Below are positions 12,743 through 25,100 of a stretch of 64,000 bases of DNA, piece by piece. The DNA is from Telopea speciosissima (taxonomy: Eukaryota; Streptophyta; Magnoliopsida; Proteales; Proteaceae). Below the pieces are notes generated by a model that was given only the letters and a program-made list of their open reading frames with translations, was not told the origin of the DNA and searched no databases. The translations under genes and the position numbers were made by a program. The stretch spans positions 11,230,862 to 11,294,861 of the forward strand of contig NC_057918.1 of NCBI RefSeq assembly GCF_018873765.1. Direction: 5' to 3'. Positions within the stretch are counted from its first letter, which is position 1. Each line of letters starts with the position of its first letter.

Positions 12743-14066
12743 ATCATAGGGGGAGTTGACGACATGTCATGTGTTGCAATGTACTGCAAATTTCACACAA
12801 CTCATATGATTGCTTGATATTTCCTTTAGAAATTTATTAATTGTACATCGTTCGTAAGTGAACTCTCTTCCTAAACCATATGATAATATTCCAGATTCAG
12901 TGGAAAACTGGAAAATGCACTTTAATATTTTACAAATGAAAACAAGAAGAAGTAATGGATATACAAATATGATATATAAACATTGCTAATACGATATAAA
13001 TTACAGGTAATTAAAGATTAATAAAATAAAATCTAGGAGGATACATATCAAAATGTGTTGCCAGCGTGCATCTCGGAGCACATGAGCTTGATCCAATGGA
13101 CAGCGAAGACCGTACTGAATGTCACGAGGAACTCAAATTTGTTTATCTCCAAATCTGTGGGCGATCAGAAGTTAGAACCCAGTAAGAGTTTAATTAGAGA
13201 TGGATCGAAGAGGTTTGGAACTCCAAGAAAGATTCACTTTTATATATAAAAATCTACCTAGCTACCATATGCTGGATCGATCAATACTGACCAACAAATT
13301 ATATATAAACAACCCCTTCATCATCCCATGCATTGTTTAATTGGAAATCCAACTTGCAGTCACAGAGAGAGAGATTTTATTATCTTTGTTGAGGTCATCA
13401 CTTAATTAGGTCGGTGAGGGACTTGGAAAGTTGAGCTTCAAACCAACGCTCTTAAACTGTCAGAATTAAGTAATGCCGACCACATATATTTGATGATTGC
13501 ACAAAAAGCTTTTGAGCTACGTATCCTTGTTAATTTGTTTTGATCTTGTCTTTGACCATTACTTCACTGTAGATTTATATATAACTCCTCCCTCTGGATT
13601 GAGAGACCAATTCAAGTGTGTGTTCAACTATGGACCACATACACACACACACACACACACACAAAGATAATCCGATCTAAAAGGGATTTGATCGATCACA
13701 GATCATTACTTCATACCCACCTGACAGGTTATAAAGTATTAGATCAATTAACAACAAATTAAAACATGTTTTAGTTTGTATATATCGTAAACAAATCTTA
13801 ATTTGATGATTAAGTTCAATGTATGAAAGAGGTTGGGAGTGGTGCCAGGTTTCTAGGGAAAGCTAATCTTAGAAATTAATTAGGACAATTTTTATATTTG
13901 ACATGAACAGTTTAGTTAGATAATGTGGAGGCCAGGGAGGGCTAAGTAGGGGATTAGGAACTTAGGACATAGGTAGGGATGGATCTACTAGAAGTAATGC
14001 GCGTGTTGGACAATATTAAACCATGATTCATTTTGAGTCTTCCTGAATACCACCTGGTCCGCTACC

Positions 14067-14098
<32 letters not shown>

Positions 14099-14571
14099 TT
14101 ATTAAGATTAAGATTAAGATTAAGATTAAGATATAGTTGCATTGCATCGATTCAAAGGAACAAATTAAAGTTTAGATAGGTAGGCTACTGGGTTTTCAGC
14201 CTTTCAAGCTCTGTGCGTGTTGCCTATTCGCAGAATTTTGGGGTTTTGGATCGTTTGGAAATTTGAAAATTGAGGTAATTAAGAAGGTTAATTAAGTAGT
14301 TAATTGGCCTCTTTGACTCGAGGTCTCAGTCTCTCAGGTATATTCTTGATACCTCAACCCGTCTATTCTGTTTCGTAAGTTTCGGCCCAGATTTATGGAA
14401 CTTTTATTTCAAAAGTTGAAAAGTCTACTGTAGAATTAGTCTGTGTATCGTTTGGACCATATGATTGAGATGGGAATCTTGGGCCAAGATACTTTTTTGA
14501 CAGGTTTTTCAATCATTGATCGTTTGATCAAACCAGCCTTCAATCTTTGTATCGAGATAAACTATCAATTT
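12743..14571. other. Intergenic stretch with several microsatellites
   Basis: No gene recognised. It contains an (AC)n run at 13641-13663, (CTTT)n at about 14066-14099 and a TTAAGA hexanucleotide repeat at about 14102-14132 directly after it. Confidence 0.5.
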
Positions 14572-14732
14572 GGATCTTTTACTGTTGAGCTGCCCCAACT
14601 TTCCTATTGTCGCAGACACAGTAGGACGTAAAATGATCGCCTTACCCCCACTCGGGCAAGGCGGTCATTGCATGCCTCTTACTGTGTCTGCGGCAGTATG
14701 GAAGTTGGGGTAGCTCGACTGTAGAGGGATCC
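14572..14732. mobile_element. Foldback element, core-sharing family copy 2
   Basis: Long inverted arms of about 54 bp (14572-14625 and 14679-14732) pair almost throughout, both containing the GAGCT(G/A)CCCCAACTT and CGCAGACACAGTA blocks. The short core reads ATGATCGCCTTACCCCCACT. The whole single strand would form a stable hairpin. Confidence 0.72.
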
Positions 14733-17700
14733 GACCTGAAAGGCTTACGGGCTTTCTCAACCTCAAGGCATGTTATATTAAGGGTGTAAATCGGTTATTC
14801 AGTTCTGTTTGGTTTCGATTCGGTTCAAAAAAGTGTTGGTATGATCCAGAACCGAATTGGTTCTAAAATTTGATATTCAAACCAAACCTACTCGGTTTGG
14901 ATCATGTTGGGTTTCTAATTTTGATTCTTACACGGTTTGATTTCAATTTTCTTTATCTCAATGTTCATAGGTATTCAGCCAGGCCTCAACAAGGCCAAGC
15001 CCACATCAGCATGGCCACACCGGCCAGACCAACCTTGCACAAGCGAGTTCAAGGCCAGCCCCTCTTCTCTCCTGCCAGTTGGAAGCTCTACAAGCCTAGT
15101 AGTACCCATAGTGGATGATGGCTCATCCCTTCTAGGAGGAGCCCCAACCAATTGCAAGATCTCCCAAGCCCAAAAGTGATTGCAATTAAAGATTTAATGC
15201 CATTAGTCTACTTTCCTATTTCATATTTGGAAATAAAGTCCCTTTGAAGATAGGTTGCACCTTTGGTATTTGCTATTATCAATATTCTTCTTCACCTGTT
15301 AAAAAGGATTAGGAAAGTCTCCCAAAGATCTTGTTCAATATTGGACTTTGCTCAATAACAATGGCTTGCACCATTTTAAAATAGGAAAGTTCCTATTGAT
15401 GTTACAAGTTTGTTAATAGCCATTACAGTATGCCTTTGCGGTATTTTTGGAAACTTTTAGACTCTGGGGAATAAACAAGAACTTCCCATTTGGAGGACAG
15501 CAACTTGCTTTTAATTGCTTGGGTCCATGTATATTAGGGGAGTCAATGACGTGGAGACTCTTCAAAAAGATCTTGCCAACTTGGAAGCTAGATCCTATTT
15601 CCTTTTATGATTACCTTGTGCTTAGTTTAGGTTATCTTTTTTTGTTTAATCTCAGTGATAAGATTGATTAGAATAGAATTGAGATTAGAGATTATTTTCC
15701 TGTAGCTATGTAAGATCCATGCTCATTCTAGTCAGTTGATTAATGAATTGAATTTGGAGTTTCTCTTTTTTTTTTTTTTTCTGGTATCTTGAAAAGCTTC
15801 AACCCTTTCAAACCTTGAAAAGCTTGAAGATAAGCCTAGAAGAGTTTGTATCGTGTCGACTAAACACACCCCCATCCTCTATCGTTCCTTGAAGAATACG
15901 ATAGTTGGTTCAACGTTTCCGGACTATGTCAAGATATCTTGTGATGCTTATTATCTCTTTTAATCTTGATTGGATTGAAGTGAAATGTTCTAGTGAAAAT
16001 CTAGATGTCACTATTTATGGTGAAATTATAATGATTCACTGTTTGCCACATAGTCATTAGTACAATTTTATCTTAAGATGAGTACAAGAATTGGCTAAAA
16101 TTACAAAATATGTCATTTTATATTTTAGGGGGAGGGTTCCCTGCAACGCCAGTGTTCATGCCTTGGAGGAGGGGTATTATAAGAAAACATTAAAAATAAG
16201 GGATATATGCGACATTTACAGGGGTGGTGCTACAGTAAACTGAGTCTAATGAGGGGGTGTCCGCATGCAATTTCGAAGTTAAGCTGCCATTGTGCACATA
16301 TTTTACTCTAAATTTTATATTTATTTGTATCTGATAATATTTTGATAATTTTATTAAAACTTTTTGAATCAGAATTAGATCCATTTTCCTTACTTATGTC
16401 GAGCAAAATTTTGATCATTAATGAGATGTATGTGGAATTATCAATCACATTGACTAAACCATGTTCGGTCAAATGGTAAACAGTGAAGGGTTCTTCTTCA
16501 CTAGGCCTACCATCACCCATATGAGTGTTAATTGGTTCGGTTCTAAGTGTGAAGGGGAACCTGTTATTAAATGGTTCCAACATTCCAGATTGAAACCAAT
16601 TAATAAACGTGTTTTAAATGCTTTTGGTTAAATGAATTTTATAAGTTTCGATTTTGTTGTCAATTTGAGTTAACAGTTTTGGGCTCAATTCGGAACAAAC
16701 CTATTTTGTAAGCCCAATTTAAAATAATAATAAAAAACTTTTGAAGGTTATTGGGCTTGAACCGACATCTAGATTTTAATTACGCCTTAAGAAATAACAA
16801 CAATTTAAATTAATTTATGTAGTTTAAATCAACTACAAAATATTAGAGAGCATATATAGAATGCTAGGATTAACCAGTTTTGTTATTTTTATCAGTTTAG
16901 TATGCATAATCAGTTCAACAGCATATCAGTTCTATCCATTTCAAAACTGACGGTTTAAATGGTTTCACTTCTTAAAACTAAAACCAACTATTTATTGAAC
17001 GGTTTTACTTCTTAATACCAAAATTAAACCAATAAATAAACGGTTTATCAGTTCTGATTTAAACGGTTCGCTTTTATTTCGAAAAATAATTTTGGCTTGC
17101 AATTCACACCCTTATACACCTTAGAAGGACCCAATGTTTTCTAACTGTTATAGAATTGTCATGAAGGCTCCCAGCTTCTATCAATGAATAAAGATACAGT
17201 CCCCCTCAGAAGCCCATCTGAACCTGACGCAGTTTTTTGCTTTAGAAACATTTGCTATGGTGGGACTCAGGCTGGGCAAACTCAAATCCCCACCTTGGGC
17301 TGGGCTGGGCTGGGCTGGGCTTTATCTAAGCATGTTCTGTTGTAGTCCTCAAATGGGCTCAGACCACCCTCTAACCCAGCCCAACTTGCCTTAAAGGAAC
17401 AGTCTTAATCTTCCATGTTAGGGTACCTAAGCTAATTAAGTGTGTCTTGTGAGGCCTAGTTGTGATTTGGGTTCTTAGGATAAACCAAGACACGAACTTA
17501 AGTGGCTTCTAAACCCTTCTCCCCAATCTTAGCTTCTTTATTTCAATATCTTGATTCCTTTCCATATTGCAACTCCCAACTGAAGCCATTTGATCTATTT
17601 TGCAGCTCTTTTTGTTATGTTTTCACATTATCTTTTTTTTTTTTTAAATGTAAATCGATTCTAAACCTTCGAACCAATATCAATTAACAATAAAATGATA

Positions 17701-18021
17701 CGGTTCAATTCTTAATCAATTCCAATTTTTAATTGGTCCAAAAATCCTAACACCAATCAATTAAGCCCAAGGCAAGTACATTTTCGCCCACATATTAGGC
17801 CCGTACACAATCTATAACAAAATTAGACAAAATCTATGAAATAGAAAGCCCGAGGACTCAATTCCATTTTTTAACATGATTATGTTTGGTCCAAGAGAGT
17901 GAACAGCGAGTGAAAAACCTAAACACACACATATATATAAACCTGGATTATTGGTACTTGATCAGGTCTAACTGGTAAGTGGGTGTGGTCCATATGTGAT
18001 TCTGATTCTAAAATATAAATA

Positions 18022-18111
18022 ATGATGTAAATTGAATTCGGTTAGATTCAGCTAATATCCTATTGGTTTTCGGACGGATTCGTATAATATCTTATCCGTT
18101 GACATCTTTAC
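18022..18111. repeat. Dispersed CGGAT repeat with GATGTAAA-type termini
   Basis: The left end ATGATGTAAATT and the right end GTTGACATCTTTA are approximate inverses around TTCGGACGGATTCG. Same family as the repeats at 11094 and 19473. Confidence 0.4.
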
Positions 18112-19472
18112 TGTTTTGTGGATGAGGGTTAAGGTTGAGACTTGAGGGTTCAACAACTACCCTTTTTTCTACGCTTCTTAGTCTTTGATTTTCTTATGTT
18201 TTTTATTTTTGATTTTATCTTGTATTTATTTTAATAGATATGCGATTCCATGTATTGCAATGCATAAAACAATATATATAAACCAATAGAAAATTTAGAA
18301 AAAGAATCACATTATCTTAGCTTATAAAATTATAAAAATAAAAAAACTTAATTGTATAGATGGACACAAATATATTTCAGACATTTTATTACGGTCAGGT
18401 TGCTAAATGAATCGGATAATAATCGATCAAATAAGAAGATTATCATATTCGTATCGGAATCTCCTAAACGAATACAAAAGTAAATCAAATATAAATTTTT
18501 AAATATCCGTTGACATCCTTAAATATAAATCCCTCTAATAGCTAGGACGGCAAGAATCGATCTATTAATACTCGTAAACAAAAGAGCCAAGAAAGATTAA
18601 TTCTCTGAAGAGACATTATGTTTGGAGGTAGGTATAATTATAGGTTGGGACCAACCATGAGGGCCTGAGGCATATCCTTACTTCAATTACTCGCCCCACC
18701 CAATTCTGCTTACACAATATTAATTGAGAAAAACTAAAAGCAGTAGCCGTTACTGGTTTTTTTTTGGGTAAGAAGCCGTTACTGTTACAACACATCATTA
18801 ATTCATTTGTCATTTTTTTGTACAATTAATTGGAGAATTTATTAGTCTCTCAATTAGTGAAGCCGCAAAATCTTCGGGCTCTTCCTATCTTATAGCCGCG
18901 TAAAAGTGGCAAAGGGGTAATTCATTAAGCCATAGAAGCCAATGAATCAATCCAATGCTTAGGAGGTCATCTGGAAAGGAATGTCTCCACATACTCAAGC
19001 AAGAGTAGAGCAAAACCCACTTAGATAATTTTGGGTACACACATTAGCATCTCTATTTACAAAGCAAAAGAAAACAGCTTCGAAGGAGTGAAGGAGGCTA
19101 TTAATATCCAACAAAATCGTAGAGATCTCAACCGGTGCGCCAAGAACATCGAGGAGCAGTTGAAAAAGAGGTAATAGTGTAAAATTAAAATTTTACCAAA
19201 AAAAATGTAAAATTAAATGGAATTAATATTGTATAGTAATTAACTTATGAAGATAAGGGAAAGTTCATCAAGCATTGGCTCGATACTGCTCGATGGACTT
19301 GATGGCATTAAGATAGAAGACAAAACCTAGTTTTTCGTACAAAACGATTCACCGTTAATTACTCTACAAACAACAATCTTTTGAAGAGGAAAAAAAAAAA
19401 GCCCTATTTAATAAATCTGCATTTGAATAGTGTTACAATTAAATATGTGGTTATACATAGAGGAGAAAACTA

Positions 19473-19622
19473 GAGATGTAAATGGATCAAATACGGATTG
19501 GATATAACACTTAGTATCTGAATAAATTAGAATATTTTTTTCAATGCCGATTTTGCAAATTTGGATTCCTCTAGATACGAATATCTGTCGAACGGATTTT
19601 TTACTATTCATTTACATCCTTT
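19473..19622. repeat. Dispersed CGGAT repeat with GATGTAAATG termini
   Basis: The left end AGATGTAAATGG and the right end TCATTTACATCCT are inverse copies. The interior carries ATACGGAT and GAACGGAT motifs. Same family as 11094-11288. Confidence 0.5.
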
Positions 19623-21305
19623 AGCTGTCTATGTTGAATGGATGAGCATGAAAATCGATTAGGATTAATGTTGCATGAGTGAAAGCACTACCCACTAGAG
19701 TTGATGTTGAAGGGTTATCTTTGAAATTACATAAATGTCCTCATAAATCTTTTCCTTTCATTTAATTTTTTTTTTATATACATGTAACATGTTGTGAACT
19801 AATAATGATATTTTAGTATTATGCAATATTATTTATAAAATTATCGTTCAATCATATTTTTATAATTGAATCGGAAAACATAACTTCCAAACGAATTCGA
19901 ATTGTTTCTGGATATCAATTTTTCGAATATTGATTTCTCTATTGGTAGAATTGTATATTTTTTAAAATTATCTTAAGGGGAAGGGGTTCATGGACAATTG
20001 CGTATAACGATCGAAAGCTTCTTCAAATTGGGGGGGAGGGCGTTTTGATCATTTCAACCCTGCATTGTCTCCATCGCATTCACCTTATCTTATATAGATA
20101 ACATTATTAGCGTATAGACTATATATGTATTTGTGTACATGTATATATGCATCAAAAACCAACCACGTGTCTGGATATTTTGTTAGGTAGAGAGAAAAAA
20201 AAAAATACCAACATATTTTTTTATAAAAAATTGTATAAAAAACATACTTGAAAGAGACAGAGGAGCACCAAGATGGATATATAGAAATCATCTAGTCTTT
20301 ACAAAAGGGATAGCTAAGAGTACAGGACAAACAATGTTCCTAAGTGGGTCTACCTAAATGGGCCAAGTTTTGCATGAAAAGGAATGGGCTTGGGCAGTAG
20401 GGCCTATGGAAAATGAAAAGGGTGAATAAGAGTTGGGATCATCAGTTTTCATCACTTGAGAGTTGACACTTCTAAAGAAAGTGGGTCACCATAAAAGTAC
20501 AAATAAATGAACAAGAACCCATTTGTTTCATTAGGCTGATTCCTAGGCTGTAGTCTGAGATGATTCAATCAATCTATGCCATATGAATAGACCCGTCATC
20601 TCTCATACATCACAGCTAATGCATAACGACACTTAAAATGGCCAACACTAGTTCTGCTTCTGCCACCATCCTTGGCCCTTTAAGAGTTGAAGGCATATGT
20701 GATTTGTTCCCTTCTCTCAACTCACATCGCGTGGAGACAGACAATCTTGCAGTTGAACAATTATTTTATTACCTTTTAGTTTACTGGTTAACATAACTGT
20801 AGCCGTATCGTGGATTGAGTAGCAAAGCTTTCCGAGATAGATATGATCGGTGTTTAGTTCGAGTGATTGAGTGGGCAAAAAGGTTCATATTTTAGACTAG
20901 ATGACTGGTTGGTGGAGCCACAAGATTCTAGATCAAGACTATAATGAAGGAAGGCAACTCAAACTCGTGACCACCAATGTCTTGTATTGTGTCGTTTGCA
21001 TAAGTGGACTGATTTCAGTGGATTATTAACATGATTCTTTCTCTGTAATTAATCTTAAAAAAAAATGTGAAAACGAGCTGTTGTAAGTTGTAACCACTTT
21101 TTTTTTTTGTTTGATAATTGTCTCCTCTTCCTTCTGTTCCCAGGGAATTTGATGGCACATGGAAAGAGCAGAACCGACGTACACCATTAAAGATGTGGTG
21201 TGGTGTGGTGTGGTGGTGTGGGAGAAAATATCCCTACAAAGGGCCCCGGAGGGAGAAAGCCTGAAGCCACGCTCGGAACATCATGATAGTGAGAGCTCCT
21301 TAAAA

Positions 21306-21471
21306 CTCCTCTCAGGTTCCCTGCCCGATCAGGTTCGTAGATTCCTCTCATAGGAGACCGGAAATGACGATCTCATCCCCTTCCCGTACATAGTACTTGA
21401 GTAGGGTGAGATCATCATTTTCGTCCTCCCTATGAGAAGAACCTACGAACCGGACAAAAAACTTGAGAGGA
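21306..21471. mobile_element. Foldback element overlapping an unknown reading frame
   Basis: Inverted arms at about 21306-21356 and 21425-21471 pair over CTCCTCTCA, GGTTCGTAG and TCTCATAGG blocks. The element covers the 3' end of the reading frame at 21348-21731, so the last ~40 residues of that frame come from the element. Confidence 0.6.
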
Positions 21472-21768
21472 GAAAAATTCATATAATTGTGATCATCTTT
21501 CGGAACTTTTAACACATTTAAGTGCACCCATCTAACATTTTGATAAATGTAATCATTTACTAAAGCTGCACGAGCCATCAGTGTCTCTGAATCAGGGCCG
21601 AATCGTATTGGGACCTTATCATTCATATGAATTTCTCCTTCTCTTTTCAAAAAGATAACCTTTCGTACAATAGAATAGATAGCTACCATGAAATTACCCA
21701 AAGCTTTATCAGATCGATTCGTCTGCCTCAATCTTCTTTAACTCAGAAGACACACGTTGCCCTGCCAT
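21348..21768 (-). pseudogene. Unrecognised coding-like sequence, frame-broken
   Basis: A 127-codon open frame (21348-21731) has a protein-like composition: balanced charges, segments such as DKALGNFMVAIYSIVRKV and YYVREGDEIVISGLL, and no simple repeat. It lacks an ATG at its 5' end (it opens with TTG). Just upstream, in another frame, an ATG near 21768 begins MAGQRVSSELKKIEADESI before a stop, so the two together look like one frame-shifted reading frame. The C-terminal third is made by the foldback at 21306-21471. I do not recognise a family. It could be a fragment of a transposon-encoded protein, a host pseudogene, or a chance frame. Confidence 0.3.
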
Positions 21769-22165
21769 GACAGAACAAGAAAAAGGGTAGATAAAGAGAA
21801 CGCCTTTTAACCCTGAGTCACTAAAAAACTCTCTAGAAAAGTTGGTGTCTTGCTCACGCATGCCTTTCTTCTAGCAATGCATCCATCGTTTGGACCGAGA
21901 GAGCGAAAGAGCGAGAGAGCGAGAGAGACAGAGTAATAAGACATCCACAACACTGATTACAACTAATGACCCATATCTATTTAACTCGTGCCCTTAGCTA
22001 CATTCATCATCATCATCGTTCAATGGGACAATAAAAAAAGTTGAACCCAAGAGGTAGTGGGGGAATGGGATATCAATCACGTTCATGGGGGACCCAGATA
22101 TCATGCCACCCAGTACAGTTCAAAAGGAAGAGTTGGGTTCACATTCTCGTACGTGGTGGGATTAT

Positions 22166-25100
22166 TCAGATGTGATGGTGCTGCAACTGCAAGAGCCGAG
22201 AATAAGCTCCATCAACTCGGCTGACCAGCTCAGTGTGGCTGCCTTGTTCTACAATGCGGCCATCCTGCACCACACCAATGTTGTCCACCCCTCTAATGGT
22301 TGAAAGCCTGTGGGCTACAAGCACCGTGGTCCGCCCCCTCATCAGCCTTTCAAGGGCTTCTTGGAGCACACACTCTGACTCTGCGTCTAGCGCGCTTGTA
22401 GCCTCATCCAATAGTAACACTGCTGGGTCCTTAAGCACAGCCCTAGCAATCGCAATTCTCTGCTTCTGCCCACCTGAGAGTTGCACTCCTCTCTCCCCCA
22501 CTGGTGTTTTATACCCATCTGGTAATCCACTCACGAACCCATGCACATTGGCGGCCCGGGCTGCCTCAATCACTTCAGCCTCATTGGCCCCATCCTTCCC
22601 ATACGCAATGTTCTCAAAAATGCTGGCTGCAAACAGAACGGGTTCTTGTTGAACCAACCCAATCTTAAGCCTAAGGGACTTCAAGTTGAGACGCCGAATG
22701 TCCTTTCCATCAATTAGAACCTTCCCAACCAATGGATCATAGAAACGCTCGATTAATGCAATTATGGAGCTCTTTCCGGACCCACTTGCACCAACAAGAG
22801 CTTGGCTCTGCCCAGCTCGGATCCTGAGGTTGAGGTCTTTAAACACCATAAGCTCTGGTCTAGCTGGGTAAGCAAAGTCGATGTGGCGCAGCTCAATTTC
22901 CCCACGGATCGATTCGACCGGCTCATCCTCTAGTTCATTCGGATCAATCTTGGTAGAACGATCAAGTATGGAGAAGACAGACCTAACAGCCTCCCCTCCC
23001 CTTATTATCTCAGGGGCAAGGCTAACAGTCTCTGCTACTGAATTGGCGGTGATGACAAGGACAACAAAGACCTTGATGACCTTGGAGAAGGTAGAGGTGC
23101 CTTTACTGACAAGATGTGCACCATACCAGAGTATGAGAGCCTCCGAGGCATAAAGAGCAAGCTGGGAAAGTCCAAATAGAAGGCCAGCAGACTGGCAGCG
23201 ACGGAGGCTTCCCATCTGTGGGATTCTTAGCTCATGGCTGAAGAGGGACAGAATCTTGTCCTGGGCATTAAAGGCTGCCACAGTGCGGATGTTGCTCACA
23301 CCTTCTCCTGCAATCATGCTAGTCTTGGCATGCGCCTTGGCTGTGTCTCCAGCAAAACCTTTCAAAGAAAGTTGCTGCATTTGAGAGGGAAAAAAAAAAC
23401 AAAAAAGGGGAGAAAAGCCAAAATAGTTGTCAGCTTAATAGGAGATTACAGAGCAAACAATCAATTGCATGTCTATCCTTCTTGCTAAATTGAAACCATT
23501 GAAGACACTTCATAACAAGGTAAATGATGGGGTTCCAAACGAACAGATAAGATTATTGATCACATCCGTCAATCACAATTCCCGTAATAAATATTTTGAG
23601 AAAATCCTAATAACTAATACCCTTGCTGCATCTGACATGTACAGTTTTAACTTGTGGTATTTTAAACCAAACAAGCATCATATTAACTCCCCCCACCCCC
23701 AAAAAAAAAAAATAAACGCATCATATTACATTATAACCCGGTATATCTTCCATCTAAGACAAAAAAATTAATACAAGTAGCCTCTTATATTAATGATTGG
23801 GGTCAGAAGGCTTTAATGCCCATAGAAAGAGGGTATAAATGTAGAAATGATTCCAGTCTGCAATTAAAATTCCCCAGATCATGATTTCTACGGACCAAAC
23901 AGACCATACAACCCAGGCTGCGCAGGTCCTTATTCTACTTTACAAGTCATATCTCATAAGTTCTGTAGCCAAATTAAAATTATAGAAGCACTCTACAAGC
24001 CTTAGTTTTCTCTCTGAGTAAGGGTTAGAATGTGTATATAATTTAAAATTTCAAGCTTGAAATTAAAGCCTTTAACTGTTTTGACTGTCTGTAGTTTGCC
24101 AGTCTTTTAGATGTCATGGGGTTCATGTTTCCAATCTTTTCAATTTTCAATGTAAGCCGCATCCCCATTTTTTCTTTATCTATAGGTTAAGAATTTTAGC
24201 AAACTACACCTAATATATAATTTAAGTAGTTTTGGATACTACCTTAGATATGCTAAATTCAAGATAAACTTCTTACCTGCATAGTGCTATATGATGTGAC
24301 AAATCTACCTCAGATGCATACATACAGCATTAGGCTGGGAAGAATGGAGTCATCCAGGCTTAATCTTGAAGCCTTGCCCAGCCCAGCCCAACCTTGAATT
24401 GGGATTTCTGAGCCTAGGTCTGAAAATTTTTGGGCTGAGTCAGGTTTTTTAGACCCAAATTGCACCTTTACAACAAGAATGTGGTATACACAGAAAAGGC
24501 AAGAGCTTTCTGGGGAGCGTGATCCCTGTGTGTGCAGGGCCAACAAGAGCATGCATAGAAGCATCATGAACAGGATTTCAGGATTTCTGCCTTTCATTGG
24601 ACGGGACAGTAATTTTGCCACCCACTGCGACTGAGCGTGAGCGGTGCACTTCACTCCACAAGACAAAATCTCCATACAGAGAGTATCGTAAGGTGTTTCA
24701 GTAGGAATGCCCCTGCATGTTGCTGGACCATGTGTAGTTTTCAACGTGAGAAGGATGAAGATTCCGTCCTTTCATGAATTCGCGAAAAAGTGAAATGTTA
24801 GTAAATAGTAAAATAATGGACAATAGTCAACAGTGTCATTTTCACTGTAGGAAACAAAACTTTGTTTCAGAAAGCACGAGGGCAATTGCAGGTAGCCAGT
24901 TACCCACCCTCAAAAACGACAAGTAAGCAAGCCTGGAAAAATTTAGAGGAGCTCGACAGGTTACAATAAGAAAAGACACAAAAACAAAAGATCACGGGCT
25001 AGAACTCACGGCAACTCTTCCGTGGGTTGCAAGACAGTAAATATGGAAGCAAGAGCAAGGGATCTTCCTTCTGGTCACATTGTGTCACTTACCTTACCTC

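Larger units (their letters stand above)
14733..21305. other. Gene-poor AT-rich region with dispersed repeats
   Basis: No convincing exon was found on either strand. It contains GGTTTGGTT/CGGTT-rich dispersed repeats (about 14780-14960 and 16530-17110), five TGGGC units at 17296-17320, CGGAT-type repeats at 18022-18111 and 19473-19622, and an LTR-like stretch of unresolved ends around 15180-15960. Confidence 0.4.

Noticed and set aside
12990-13250. Possible small coding exon (64 codons)
   Set aside because: No start context, no domain, and stops in alternative frames; not enough to call.
22233-23153. Open frames on the plus strand opposite the last ABCB19 exon
   Set aside because: They are shadows of a long, conserved minus-strand exon and show no domain of their own.
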